Below, piece after piece: positions 1 to 7,869 of a DNA stretch of 48,134 nucleotides (positions are counted from its first letter, which is position 1; every line of letters starts with the position of its first letter). The notes under the pieces were generated by a model. It worked only from the letters and a program-made list of their open reading frames with translations. It was not told the origin of the DNA and made no database searches. The DNA comes from an uncultured Peptococcaceae bacterium. Its GTDB lineage: Bacteria; Bacillota; Dehalobacteriia; UBA4068; UBA4997. The DNA is taken from contig CANSKT010000005.1 in NCBI GenBank assembly GCA_947647555.1, forward strand, positions 1 through 48,134. The letters are read 5' to 3'. The translations under genes were made by a program, and so were the position numbers.

Positions 1-62
<62 letters not shown>

Positions 63-68
63 AAAAAG

Positions 69-142
69 CGACGCAGATGGGGTTCGAACCCACGACCTCC
101 AGCGTGACAGGCTGGCATTCTAACCAACTGAACTACTGCGCC
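69..142 (-). tRNA. tRNA-Asp (GTC)
   Basis: The minus strand folds into a full cloverleaf. The acceptor is GGCGCAG/CTGCGTC with one G-U pair, and the anticodon arm CCAGC-CTGTCAC-GCTGG gives anticodon GTC (Asp). The T arm carries GTTCGAA. The 3' CCA is not encoded. Confidence 0.95.
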
Positions 143-146
143 ATAG

Positions 147-220
147 TGACCTGTAGGGGATTTGAACCCCTGAATGCCAGCGTGAAAGGCTGGTGAGTTA
201 AACCGCTTCTCCAACGTGCC
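147..220 (-). tRNA. tRNA-Glu (TTC) with two acceptor-stem mismatches
   Basis: The anticodon arm CCAGC-CTTTCAC-GCTGG gives anticodon TTC (Glu). The D, anticodon and T stems are intact. The acceptor strands GGCACGT and ACAGGTC pair at positions 1, 2, 3, 6 and 7 but leave two adjacent mismatches, A4/G69 and C5/A68. No CCA is encoded. Whether it is functional is uncertain. Confidence 0.88.
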
Positions 221-225
221 AAAAA

Positions 226-301
226 TGGTGATCCACCCGCGATTCGAACGCGGGACACCCTGATTAAAAGTCAGGTGCTCTGCCAACTGAGCTAGTGGAT
301 C
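226..301 (-). tRNA. tRNA-Lys (TTT), CCA encoded
   Basis: The minus strand gives acceptor GATCCAC/GTGGATC, discriminator A and an encoded CCA. The anticodon arm CCTGA-CTTTTAA-TCAGG gives anticodon TTT (Lys). All stems pair. Confidence 0.95.
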
Positions 302-307
302 ATACTC

Positions 308-383
308 TGGTGGACCATCACGGACTCGAACCGTGGACATTCTGATTAAGAGTCAGCTACTCTACCAACTGAGTTAATGGTCC
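308..383 (-). tRNA. tRNA-Lys (CTT), CCA encoded
   Basis: The acceptor GGACCAT/ATGGTCC is followed by A and an encoded CCA. The anticodon loop CTCTTAA gives anticodon CTT, decoding AAG (Lys). The anticodon stem has a 27-43 G/A mismatch at its outer end. This is the promoter-proximal tRNA of the cluster, so both lysine isoacceptors are made from one transcript. Confidence 0.94.
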
Positions 384-415
384 AAATCACGAAATGTAAT
401 CACATGCGCTTTAAT

Positions 416-444
416 ATTATAGAACAAGTAACGCCAGTTGTCAA
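416..444 (-). promoter_or_regulatory. Promoter of the tRNA cluster
   Basis: On the minus strand a perfect TTGACA (444-439) lies 17 bp from a perfect TATAAT (421-416), about 35 bp before the first tRNA. A full-consensus promoter fits a stable-RNA operon. Confidence 0.9.
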
Positions 445-642
445 GCTTTTTTGCAAAAAAAACCTGCAAATTTATAAAGAATTTTAGGCGTGTGAATGTG
501 ATAATGCCGAAATCTGGCAAAAACGGCGGATAAACGCTGAATATCGGTTAAAATGCAGGGGTTTGAGTGACAAACTTTTCGCGATTTTTTGGCGCGCGCC
601 GGGTATAATTGGCCTGATAATATCTGGCAGGAGGGGTTGTTT

Positions 643-1821
643 ATGCAAAATCGTGCGGTTTTTCGGGCATATTGCCTGCTTTTGGTTTTTTTAGTGATAT
701 TGTTTCTGGGAGTTTCAATGGCCCGGGCCTGGGCCATTCCGGAGCCGGGCGGAATAGAGCCGCAGCCGTCTGACGGCTGGCGTTTGGTTATACACCAGCC
801 TGACGGCCAACACCAGGAATACTGGTTGGCCGCAGAAACGCCGGCGGCAGCTGGAGAACTGCCGGGTTGGCAGTTGAATGAGCCCTATGTGCCGCTGCGG
901 CTGTTGGCGGAAAAGGCCGGGGCCTCTCTGGGCTGGTTTGAATATCATAATGGCAGTATCCATACCGGCGCTGCCGTTTGGTGGCAGGACGATAAGGGGG
1001 TAATTTTGCTGCCGGGTTGCAGTACGGTTTTTGGCGTGAGCCAGTCTGCGGACGAGCCGCTGGTACATAACATGCCGGAGTATGCCCGGCCCTTGCTTTT
1101 GCAGGACGTGCTTTGTCTGCCTTTGCAGCTGCTGGACACGCTTGGTTTGGATTATACCCTGCAAGCGGAGAATGCGCAGGTTGATATCTGGCTGAATGGT
1201 GATGTAATCGTTTTGGCAGAAAATGAAGCGGACGAGCAATATTATTATAATGAAGAAAAAGCCGCGCAGGCGCAGATAGAAAATATCTGGCAGGTCATGC
1301 AGCCGCATCTGGCAGACTTTTGGGCGGAGGAGTTGGGCAATCAGCTTCTGGCCGCGGCCGAAACCAGCTTTGACCCGGCGCTGTCCGGGCGTACGCAAAA
1401 TATTTTTTTGGCGGTGGAGTCTTTGCATGGCTGGCAGGCGGCGCCCGGCGCTGACTTTTCCTTTAATCAGACGGTAGGGCCGCGCACGCCGGAGCGCGGT
1501 TTTGAATTGGCGACGATTTTTGTCGATGGCGAGCCACAGCCGGGTTATGGCGGCGGTATATGTCAGGTTAGCAGTACCTTATACATGGCGCTGCGTCAAA
1601 CGGAGCTGGAAATTTTGGAAAGACATTCACATTCCAGGCCGGTTGCTTATGCGCCAAAGGGCGCCGACGCCACGGTGGTCTGGAATGCGCTGGATTTGCG
1701 CTGGCGTAATAATCTGGGCGCGCCGGTTTATCTGCTTTGTCGGATTGAGGGGAACCGGCTGCGCATAGAGGTCTGGCAGGGGAATGCGCCGCGTGAACTG
1801 CCACAAATTTTCAAAATTTAA
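643..1821 (+). CDS. VanW family surface protein
   Basis: A 392-residue protein with an N-terminal hydrophobic signal or anchor segment (about residues 8-30). A middle stretch (about 70-170) with YVPLRLLAEKAG resembles the copper-amine-oxidase-like N domains of Bacillota wall proteins. The C-terminal 125 residues form a VanW domain, with PGADFSFNQTVGPRT, GGGICQVSSTLY and ERHSHSRPVAY. VanW-domain proteins accompany some glycopeptide-resistance loci, but most are chromosomal envelope proteins of unknown activity, and no van genes are present here. The ATG at 643 is chosen because GGAGGGG lies 7 bp upstream; a TTG 54 bp earlier lacks a site. It is probably exported. Confidence 0.85.
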   Translation: MQNRAVFRAYCLLLVFLVILFLGVSMARAWAIPEPGGIEPQPSDGWRLVIHQPDGQHQEYWLAAETPAAAGELPGWQLNEPYVPLRLLAEKAGASLGWFEYHNGSIHTGAAVWWQDDKGVILLPGCSTVFGVSQSADEPLVHNMPEYARPLLLQDVLCLPLQLLDTLGLDYTLQAENAQVDIWLNGDVIVLAENEADEQYYYNEEKAAQAQIENIWQVMQPHLADFWAEELGNQLLAAAETSFDPALSGRTQNIFLAVESLHGWQAAPGADFSFNQTVGPRTPERGFELATIFVDGEPQPGYGGGICQVSSTLYMALRQTELEILERHSHSRPVAYAPKGADATVVWNALDLRWRNNLGAPVYLLCRIEGNRLRIEVWQGNAPRELPQIFKI

Positions 1822-1907
1822 GGAAAGACCTGTTCCGTAAAAATTTTTTCTAAAAAAGCCCCGGAAGTCCCATAATTAATAATAATTAATAATAAAGAAG
1901 AATTTTG

Positions 1908-1936
1908 TTGACAGTTCTGTTTTGAAATAGTATAAT
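1908..1936 (+). promoter_or_regulatory. Promoter of purA
   Basis: TTGACA (1908-1913) and TATAAT (1931-1936) are both perfect consensus with a 17-bp spacer, leaving a leader of about 57 nt before the purA ATG. I see no purine riboswitch core in that short leader. Confidence 0.9.
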
Positions 1937-2000
1937 TTTAAGTAAGAGAGCAGCAAGATTTTTGGCTCCAAGAATATTTCAGCAGAAAAGAGGAATGGAT

Positions 2001-3290
2001 ATGGCTTCATTAATTGTTGTAGGTTCGCAATGGGGCGATGAGGGGAAAGGAAAAATTACGGATTATCTGGCCAGTCAGGCGGATATGGTTTTGCGTTGTC
2101 AGGGTGGCTCCAATGCTGGCCACACAATTGTGGTTAACGGCAAAAAGCATGCGCTGCATCTTGTACCCTCCGGCATTTTTAATCCGGATACTATTTGCGT
2201 GGTTGGCAATGGTGTTGTTCTGGATTTGGGCATTGTGCTGCTGGAAATTAAAAAATTACAGGAGCAGGGCATTTCTACCAAAAATCTGGTAATCTCTGAA
2301 AAAGCGCATATTATTATGCCTTATCATTTTACAATGGACGATTATCAGGAGTCTTTGAAAGGCGATAAAAAAATTGGCACTACCAGGCGCGGTATTGGCC
2401 CTGCCTATATGGATAAGGTTGCCCGGCAGGGAATTCGGCTTATGGATTTGTTGGCTTGGCAGCCTTTTTTGGAGAAGCTGGATTATAATTTGAATGAAAA
2501 GAATGAGATTTTCCGCCGTGCAGGTCTGCCGGTGATTGAGGGCGAGATTAAGGAGCGCCTGATTGCTGATTTTGCTGTTTACCGGGAACAGATTACGCCT
2601 TATGTCGGCGAAACCATTTATCTGGTTAATGAGGCGCTGGAGGCCGGGCAGAAGCTGCTGTTTGAGGGCGCGCAGGGCTCCATGCTGGATTTGGATCATG
2701 GTACATATCCTTTTGTAACTTCCAGCAATACGGTGGCGGCCGGCAGTTGCAGCGGTGTAGGCATTGGGCCAACCAGAATTGATAAAATTCTGGGTATTGC
2801 CAAGGCGTACAGCACGCGTGTGGGCGAGGGGCCGTTCCCCACAGAATTGACCGGTGAGGCTGGAGATAATCTGCGCAATCTGGGCAATGAATTTGGCGTA
2901 ACCACCGGTCGTTCACGCCGTGTGGGCTGGTTTGACAGCGTTGTGGTGCGTTATAGCGCGCTGGTTAACGGCATGACGCATCTTTGCGTTACCAAACTGG
3001 ATATTTTGGATACTCTGCCGGAAATTAAAATCTGCACGGGTTATAGCCGGACGGGTGTAATTTTGAAGAAAATGCCCTCCACTTTGGAGGAACTGGCTAA
3101 ATGTAAGCCCATCTATGAAACGATGCCGGGCTGGCTGGCGGATACCAGCGGCTGCCGTCGGTTTGAGGACCTGCCGGAGAATGCCCAGAAATATATTTTG
3201 CGTCTGGAAGAACTTTGCGGTCTGCCGGTTGCCATGGTGGCCGTGGGCGCGGACAGAGAGCAGATTATTGTGCGCCAGTCAATGTTTTAG
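2001..3290 (+). CDS. purA: Adenylosuccinate synthase
   Basis: PurA joins IMP and aspartate using GTP to form adenylosuccinate, the first step from IMP to AMP, in the cytoplasm. The 429-residue length matches the family. Visible motifs are the GTP-binding loop GDEGKGK (12-18), GGSNAGHT with the catalytic His, QGSMLDLDHGTYPFVTSS, TTGRSRRVGW in the substrate loop, and TKLDILD near the guanine site. The ATG at 2001 follows AGAGGA by 6 bp and gives the usual N-terminus MASLIVVGSQWGDEG; the frame stays open upstream to a TTG at 1962. Transcribed alone from a strong promoter. Confidence 0.97.
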   Translation: MASLIVVGSQWGDEGKGKITDYLASQADMVLRCQGGSNAGHTIVVNGKKHALHLVPSGIFNPDTICVVGNGVVLDLGIVLLEIKKLQEQGISTKNLVISEKAHIIMPYHFTMDDYQESLKGDKKIGTTRRGIGPAYMDKVARQGIRLMDLLAWQPFLEKLDYNLNEKNEIFRRAGLPVIEGEIKERLIADFAVYREQITPYVGETIYLVNEALEAGQKLLFEGAQGSMLDLDHGTYPFVTSSNTVAAGSCSGVGIGPTRIDKILGIAKAYSTRVGEGPFPTELTGEAGDNLRNLGNEFGVTTGRSRRVGWFDSVVVRYSALVNGMTHLCVTKLDILDTLPEIKICTGYSRTGVILKKMPSTLEELAKCKPIYETMPGWLADTSGCRRFEDLPENAQKYILRLEELCGLPVAMVAVGADREQIIVRQSMF

Positions 3291-3370
3291 GAGTAAATAT
3301 TAAAATATTTTGATAGTATAAGGACCGGTAAATTAATCAGGGGAGTGTCTTAAACCGGGATTTTTAGGCC

Positions 3371-3386
3371 AACTGCAGGTGCAGTT
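3371..3386 (+). terminator. Possible weak terminator after purA
   Basis: AACTGC-AGGT-GCAGTT forms a perfect 6-bp hairpin followed by TATTTAATAATAT, which is T-rich but not a clean U tract. It is the only hairpin noticed between purA and the next gene. Confidence 0.35.
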
Positions 3387-3446
3387 TATTTAATAATATT
3401 GTAGCTCAATTTAATAATATTTTAATAAACAAAGAAGGGGTTGCTT

Positions 3447-4181
3447 ATGATGAGCCAGACTACGAGGGACCCTGCGCAGAGGCTGGAGTCCAAATGGCAA
3501 AAAATTTTGAAAGAATTCACTAAACGTCCAAGAGATGTGCAGACGGTACCAAAAATAAACCGGCCGGGGCGTTGGTTTTATGCCTGCGCACTGAATGGCA
3601 GTCTTTATGTGCGCCATGCTCAGGAGCCGGAACATCAGGAGCGTGCCTGTAAGCTGGTGCGTCAGCGGCATCTGTTGCGTGATGAATTTGAGCAGATGTT
3701 TGAACTGTATCAGCGCTGGAGCAAGGGCGAGAAGATTTGGGGGCGTGGTCACGCCAAGGCCGAACAGCCGGAGCCGAAGCTGCAAATTTATTGGTTTGGT
3801 ATATTTGCGGCGGTCTGGCCGTCCAAGCATAATTTTGGTGGTTTTAAACAGCAGGCCAGTCTGGAGCGTTGGCAGAAAATTATGGCGGAGTTTGCCAATA
3901 ATCCGCATGACGTGCGGACAATGCCTACTAATCGCCGCGCCAGCAAATGGTTTTATGTTTATGTGGAGAAAAACAGTCTGTATGTTGAAAAAAGCCGCCA
4001 TACCAAAGCGGAGGATTCTTGTCAGATTAGCCAAAGACGGTTTTTACGTCCCAGCGAGTTGGAGGATATGTGGATTTATTACCTGCGCCGCCGTGACGGT
4101 GAAAATATTTTCCGTGAGGCGACGGAGCGATGTCGCAATCAGGTTTACTGGTATGGTATATTTGCTGATTTAGGTTTGTAA
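3447..4181 (+). CDS. Unrecognised protein with a duplicated ~100-residue domain
   Basis: I do not recognise this 244-residue protein. It consists of two copies of one domain. Copy 1 spans about residues 12-125 and copy 2 about 137-243. Each runs through LE..WQKI..EF, then P.DV.T.P, then a WFY....N.SLYV strand pair, a basic stretch with R..L...E...M..Y.R...GE, and ends in YW[FY]GIFA. There is no signal peptide or membrane segment, and the charge is basic with many Trp and Tyr. The ATG at 3447 sits 6 bp after AAGAAGGGG; a second ATG follows at once. It stands alone with a short hairpin terminator. A nucleic-acid-binding role would be a guess. Confidence 0.7.
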   Translation: MMSQTTRDPAQRLESKWQKILKEFTKRPRDVQTVPKINRPGRWFYACALNGSLYVRHAQEPEHQERACKLVRQRHLLRDEFEQMFELYQRWSKGEKIWGRGHAKAEQPEPKLQIYWFGIFAAVWPSKHNFGGFKQQASLERWQKIMAEFANNPHDVRTMPTNRRASKWFYVYVEKNSLYVEKSRHTKAEDSCQISQRRFLRPSELEDMWIYYLRRRDGENIFREATERCRNQVYWYGIFADLGL

Positions 4182-4190
4182 ACAAATTAA

Positions 4191-4208
4191 GAAGCTCAAT
4201 AGCTTTTT
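4191..4208 (+). terminator. Terminator after the duplicated-domain gene
   Basis: AAGCT-CAAT-AGCTT, extendable by a G-U and an A-T pair, is followed directly by TTTT, 10 bp after the stop codon. Confidence 0.6.
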
Positions 4209-4255
4209 TCTGCCTGTCAGGGCGCTGTTGAACTTCTATATATATTAAATTTAGG

Positions 4256-4330
4256 TTGTCAATATCTTAAATAGATTGTCAATATCTTAAATTAGATTGT
4301 CAATAACTAAAAAATGTCGATATCTTTAAA
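4256..4330. repeat. Four ~20-bp tandem copies of TTGTCAATATCTTAAA
   Basis: Copies begin near 4256, 4276, 4297 and 4315. The first two match over TTGTCAATATCTTAAAT; the third and fourth are degenerate (TTGTCAATAACTAAAA, ATGTCGATATCTTTAAA). The 18-21 bp period is about two helical turns. The block ends just before the ndk ribosome binding site. The same core, mostly reverse-complemented, recurs near 17296, 17405 and 44640. Confidence 0.75.
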
Positions 4331-4348
4331 AACAGGAGGAAATTTTAA

Positions 4349-4747
4349 ATGGAAAGAACTTACATTATGTTGAAGCCCGACGCTTTGAAGCGCGGCGTGG
4401 CCGGGGAGATTATTTCACGTATTGAGCGCAAAGGCTATAAAATCGTGGAAGCAAAAACCATGCAGCTGGGAGAGGAAATTCTGAAAGAGCATTATGCGCA
4501 TATTGCAGATAAGCCGTTTTTCCCGGAATTGGTTGAATATATGACCAGCGGCCCGGTTTTGGCGATGATTGTGGAGGGTCCCGATGTGGTTCTGGGCATG
4601 CGCATTCTGATGGGCGCCACCAAGTTTGAAGAAGCTGCACCTGGCACAATCCGCGGCGATTATGCTTTCTGCACCACTGAGAATTTAATTCATGGTTCTG
4701 ACAGTGTGGAGAATGCAGAAATTGAAATTAAACGCTTTTTTCGCTAA
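4349..4747 (+). CDS. ndk: Nucleoside diphosphate kinase
   Basis: Ndk transfers the terminal phosphate of ATP to nucleoside diphosphates through a phosphohistidine. The 132-residue protein begins MERTYIMLKPDALKRG, with the conserved KPDA. It has the active-site segment NLIHGSDS with catalytic His115, and TIRGDYA ahead of it. The length is typical of short bacterial Ndk. The ATG follows AGGAGGAAATTTTAA. It lies 103 bp before pckA; no terminator is obvious between them, so co-transcription is possible. The 20-bp tandem repeats immediately upstream may be regulatory. Confidence 0.97.
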   Translation: MERTYIMLKPDALKRGVAGEIISRIERKGYKIVEAKTMQLGEEILKEHYAHIADKPFFPELVEYMTSGPVLAMIVEGPDVVLGMRILMGATKFEEAAPGTIRGDYAFCTTENLIHGSDSVENAEIEIKRFFR

Positions 4748-4850
4748 GGCGTAATTAATTTGCCGGAAAAATGGCCGTGCAAAAAATTCTTAAAAACTGA
4801 TGCAGGAAATATTATTTTGTAACTAAACGCAAAAAAAGGGGGAATTGGAT

Positions 4851-6428
4851 ATGAGCATGAGAGAAAAATTGGCCGAGGCTGGCTATATCAATCTGGGCGA
4901 AATTTTCGATAATTTATCACCGGCTTTGCTGGTGGAACAGGCATTGCGCCGTGGGGAGGGCGTGCTTTCCAGCACCGGCGCTTTGGCTGTGGAAACCGGC
5001 AAATATACGGGACGCTCGCCGGAGGACCGTTTTGTGGTGGAAGATGAAACCACCAAAGACACAGTGGATTGGGGCAAGATTAATAAACCTTTCTGTCCCG
5101 AGGCTTTTGCTGCGCTGCGCAGTCGGCAAAAAGCTTATTTGGAGGGGCGCGATGTTTTCGTTTTTGACGGCTACATCGGCGCTGACGAAGAATATCGTAT
5201 TCCGGTACGCGTGATTAATGAGTACGCCTGGCAAAATCTTTTTATTCATCATCTGCTGCGCCGCCCGACCAAGGAAGAACTGGCCAATTTTGAGCCGCAG
5301 GTTACACTGGTTTGCACACCGGGCTTTAAGGCCATTCCGGAATTGGACAAAACCAACTCTGAAGCTTTTATTATCCTGAACTTCACCAGTCAGGAAATTT
5401 TGATTGGCGGAGCCTCCTATGCTGGCGAGATGAAAAAATCCTGCTTCAGTTATATGAATTATATGATGCCGGAGCGCGGCGTTTGCCCGATGCATTGTTC
5501 CGCCAATATTGGCGCCGACGGCACCACCGCTTTGTTCTTTGGTCTTTCCGGCACCGGCAAAACCACCCTTTCCGCCGACCCCCTGCGTCAGCTGATTGGC
5601 GATGATGAACACGGCTGGTCTGAAAAAGGCATTTTCAACTTTGAGGGCGGTTGCTATGCTAAGGCAATTAAGCTTTCCCAGGAGGGTGAACCGCAGATTT
5701 GGAACGCTATCAAATTTGGCGCGGTAATTGAAAATGTGATTATGGACCCGGAAACTCGTCTGGCCGATTATGATGACGACAGCCTGACCGAGAATATCCG
5801 CACCGGCTATCCGGTTGATTATATTCCCGATGCTGTGCTTACCGGCAAAGGCGGTCAGCCCAAGGCTATTATCTTCCTGACGGCCGACGCTTTCGGCGTG
5901 TTGCCGCCGGTGGCAAAATTGGATCAGAACCAGGCCAGCTATTACTATCTCTCTGGCTATACTAGCAAGCTGGCCGGCACCGAGCGCGGCATCACCGAGC
6001 CGCAGGCTACATTCTCCGCTGGCTTTGGCGCGCCGTTCCTGCCCCGGGCTGTTGGCGAGTATGCTAAATTGCTGCGCGCTAACATTGCCAAATACGGCAC
6101 GGAGGTTTATATGCTGAACACCGGCTGGACTGGCGGCCCTTACGGCGTTGGTTCCCGTATGAAGCTGGCTTATACCCGGGCGATGGTTACCGCTGCTTTG
6201 AATGGCGATTTGGCTAATGTGGAATATGAAACCGACCCGATTTTTGGTCTGGCCGTGCCGAAGACCTGCCCGAACGTGCCGGAGGAAGTTCTCAATCCGC
6301 GCAACACCTGGGCGGATAAGGCGGCTTATGATGAGTCGGCTAAAAAGCTGGCGGCTTTGTTTGTGGAAAATTTCAAAACATATAATGGCGTGGACGCTGA
6401 TATTCAGGCGGCCGGCCCTGGCAAATAA
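4851..6428 (+). CDS. pckA: Phosphoenolpyruvate carboxykinase (ATP)
   Basis: ATP-type PEPCK interconverts oxaloacetate plus ATP with PEP, CO2 and ADP. In fermenters that make or use succinate it often runs in the carboxylating, ATP-forming direction. The 525-residue protein carries the P-loop GLSGTGKTTLS, the metal-binding LIGDDEHGW right after it, GRSPEDRF near the N-terminus, FNFEGGCYAK, and TGWTGGPYG. ATG 4851 follows AGGGGGA by 7 bp and is preferred to the TTG 6 bp upstream. A strong hairpin terminator follows the gene. Confidence 0.97.
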   Translation: MSMREKLAEAGYINLGEIFDNLSPALLVEQALRRGEGVLSSTGALAVETGKYTGRSPEDRFVVEDETTKDTVDWGKINKPFCPEAFAALRSRQKAYLEGRDVFVFDGYIGADEEYRIPVRVINEYAWQNLFIHHLLRRPTKEELANFEPQVTLVCTPGFKAIPELDKTNSEAFIILNFTSQEILIGGASYAGEMKKSCFSYMNYMMPERGVCPMHCSANIGADGTTALFFGLSGTGKTTLSADPLRQLIGDDEHGWSEKGIFNFEGGCYAKAIKLSQEGEPQIWNAIKFGAVIENVIMDPETRLADYDDDSLTENIRTGYPVDYIPDAVLTGKGGQPKAIIFLTADAFGVLPPVAKLDQNQASYYYLSGYTSKLAGTERGITEPQATFSAGFGAPFLPRAVGEYAKLLRANIAKYGTEVYMLNTGWTGGPYGVGSRMKLAYTRAMVTAALNGDLANVEYETDPIFGLAVPKTCPNVPEEVLNPRNTWADKAAYDESAKKLAALFVENFKTYNGVDADIQAAGPGK

Positions 6429-6443
6429 AATAGTTCTTTAATA

Positions 6444-6487
6444 ATATGGAGGTGGGTCGGTTTTTTGCGGCGCATCTCCATATTTTT
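6444..6487 (+). terminator. Terminator after pckA
   Basis: An 11-bp stem (6444-6454 with 6473-6483, one G-U pair) and an 18-nt loop run into TTTTTG. Confidence 0.75.
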
Positions 6488-6518
6488 GAACTTGGCATTC
6501 ATTAAGGAGTGTGATAGT

Positions 6519-7190
6519 ATGTCGTTGACTAAGCGTTTGGCTGTTATAGCTATTTTTATTAACATTATGTTGCTGTTTTTCTGTCCGGGCATTGCCTTTG
6601 TTGGTGAATATACCGGGTTGCGCGCATTGCTAAGTGTACTCATGGCCTTTGCGCCGCTGGTGGCGTTTGTGTTTCTGATTGTGGGCTGTGTGCCGGCTAA
6701 GGAAACCAGGTCTTCTCGGGCGGTCTGCCGCGTCGGCCTGTTCATTGTGGCTTTTAGCATTGCTTCCATGGCCTATTGCTGGGATTTTGGCCGCAATGGC
6801 GTGTATCCGCTGTTTGATGACTTGCAGACGGCTGATGTGCAGCGCGTGGGAATTTACGTTGGCACAGTGACCAATCAGAATATTACCATGGTTGAATTGG
6901 ACGAAACCGAGCGCGCCGAGGTTTTGGCGCTTATGCAGCAGGTTACCTGTCGCAATCCCCATGCTTCTGTTAAGCAAACCTCTGCGCAGGACAGCGGCTG
7001 TTTTAATTTTTTCGTGAACGGTGCAGAAGGTGATAATTTCTGCTTTGGGGTTTATCCGCCATATTATGTAGACTCACATGAAATCGCTTACCGGGCTGAA
7101 GATGAGCAGGTCTGTCAGCAGCTGGCGGATTTGTATGCGGAACTGCGGACAAAATATGAGCCGGCAGCTTTGGCGGCAGCCGGGGATTGA
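6519..7190 (+). CDS. Unknown membrane protein, first of a paralogous pair
   Basis: I do not recognise this 223-residue protein. Three hydrophobic segments near the N-terminus (about residues 7-30, 37-58 and 68-90) are followed by a soluble domain of about 130 residues. That domain has a P.Y.DDLQ stretch, ALMQQVTCRNP, FGVYPPYYV and an alpha-helical tail. It is a paralogue of the next gene, sharing LMQQ[VI]T.RNP, YPPYY, AYRA.DEQVCQQL and the final 27 residues almost exactly. ATG 6519 follows AAGGAG by 9 bp; an upstream TTG start would lie inside the pckA terminator. The five-base gap to the next gene indicates one operon. Confidence 0.72.
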   Translation: MSLTKRLAVIAIFINIMLLFFCPGIAFVGEYTGLRALLSVLMAFAPLVAFVFLIVGCVPAKETRSSRAVCRVGLFIVAFSIASMAYCWDFGRNGVYPLFDDLQTADVQRVGIYVGTVTNQNITMVELDETERAEVLALMQQVTCRNPHASVKQTSAQDSGCFNFFVNGAEGDNFCFGVYPPYYVDSHEIAYRAEDEQVCQQLADLYAELRTKYEPAALAAAGD

Positions 7191-7195
7191 TAGTT

Positions 7196-7852
7196 ATGAG
7201 CAATTTTAAAAGAGTGCTTTTTCTGGCGCTTTTACTCAATTTGCCCATGATAATATTTGCTTATGCTTTGGGATTTGGCAGTGGGCTAGAAAATATGTAT
7301 CATTGGGCATTGGCTGTTATATTTTTTACTTTTCTGGCCATACCCCTGCTGATTTTGGGTCTGGCTGTGCAGCGGCCCAAACTTTCTCGAATGATTGGCT
7401 GCGTGGGGCTGGTTATATTCGCTTTGGCGCTGTTCGGGCAGGTTGGCGGTTATTATTATAAGTTTAACGGTGTTTGGCAGCCGGAAAAATATGCCCAAAT
7501 GAACGAGCAGACAGAGCAGGTACGTCAGATTTTAATAGGTCAGGATAATTTGGCGATTGAGGAAGATGATTGGCCGCGTGTGCTGGATTTAATGCAGCAG
7601 ATAACCTATCGAAATCCTAATTACTGGATTAAATCCCCCGGCGATTTGTTGCCAGAGGCAAATTATAATTGTCGTTTTCTGGTTTGTTATGCTGATGATA
7701 GTTGTCAGAGTGTAATACTTTATCCGCCATATTATTTGGGCTATGAAAGCGCTTATCGCGCCGGTGATGAGCAGGTCTGCCAGCAGCTGGCGGATTTGTA
7801 TGCGGAACTGCGGACAAAATATGAGCCGGCGGCTTTGGCGGCGGCGGAATAA
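7196..7852 (+). CDS. Unknown membrane protein, second of a paralogous pair
   Basis: A 218-residue paralogue of the preceding protein, with the same plan: about three N-terminal membrane segments (residues 5-25, 37-58, 64-88), then a soluble domain. Sequence agreement is weak at the N-terminus and nearly complete over the last 27 residues, also at the DNA level, which suggests recent gene conversion or a partial duplication. ATG 7196 lies 9 bp after GGGGA; the TTG at 7187 overlaps the previous stop and is less likely. A 12-bp bidirectional terminator lies 20 bp after the stop. Confidence 0.72.
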   Translation: MSNFKRVLFLALLLNLPMIIFAYALGFGSGLENMYHWALAVIFFTFLAIPLLILGLAVQRPKLSRMIGCVGLVIFALALFGQVGGYYYKFNGVWQPEKYAQMNEQTEQVRQILIGQDNLAIEEDDWPRVLDLMQQITYRNPNYWIKSPGDLLPEANYNCRFLVCYADDSCQSVILYPPYYLGYESAYRAGDEQVCQQLADLYAELRTKYEPAALAAAE

Positions 7853-7869
7853 ATTTTGAAAAAAGCATA

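Noticed and set aside
643-1821. Glycopeptide-resistance gene
   Set aside because: A VanW domain alone is not evidence of resistance; vanH, vanA/B, vanX and vanRS are not present nearby.
1962-2000. Upstream TTG start for purA
   Set aside because: The extra 13 residues are not family-like, and the ATG at 2001 has the correctly spaced ribosome site and canonical N-terminus.
4917-5612. 231-residue minus-strand frame opposite pckA
   Set aside because: A shadow of pckA without a start site or recognisable motifs.
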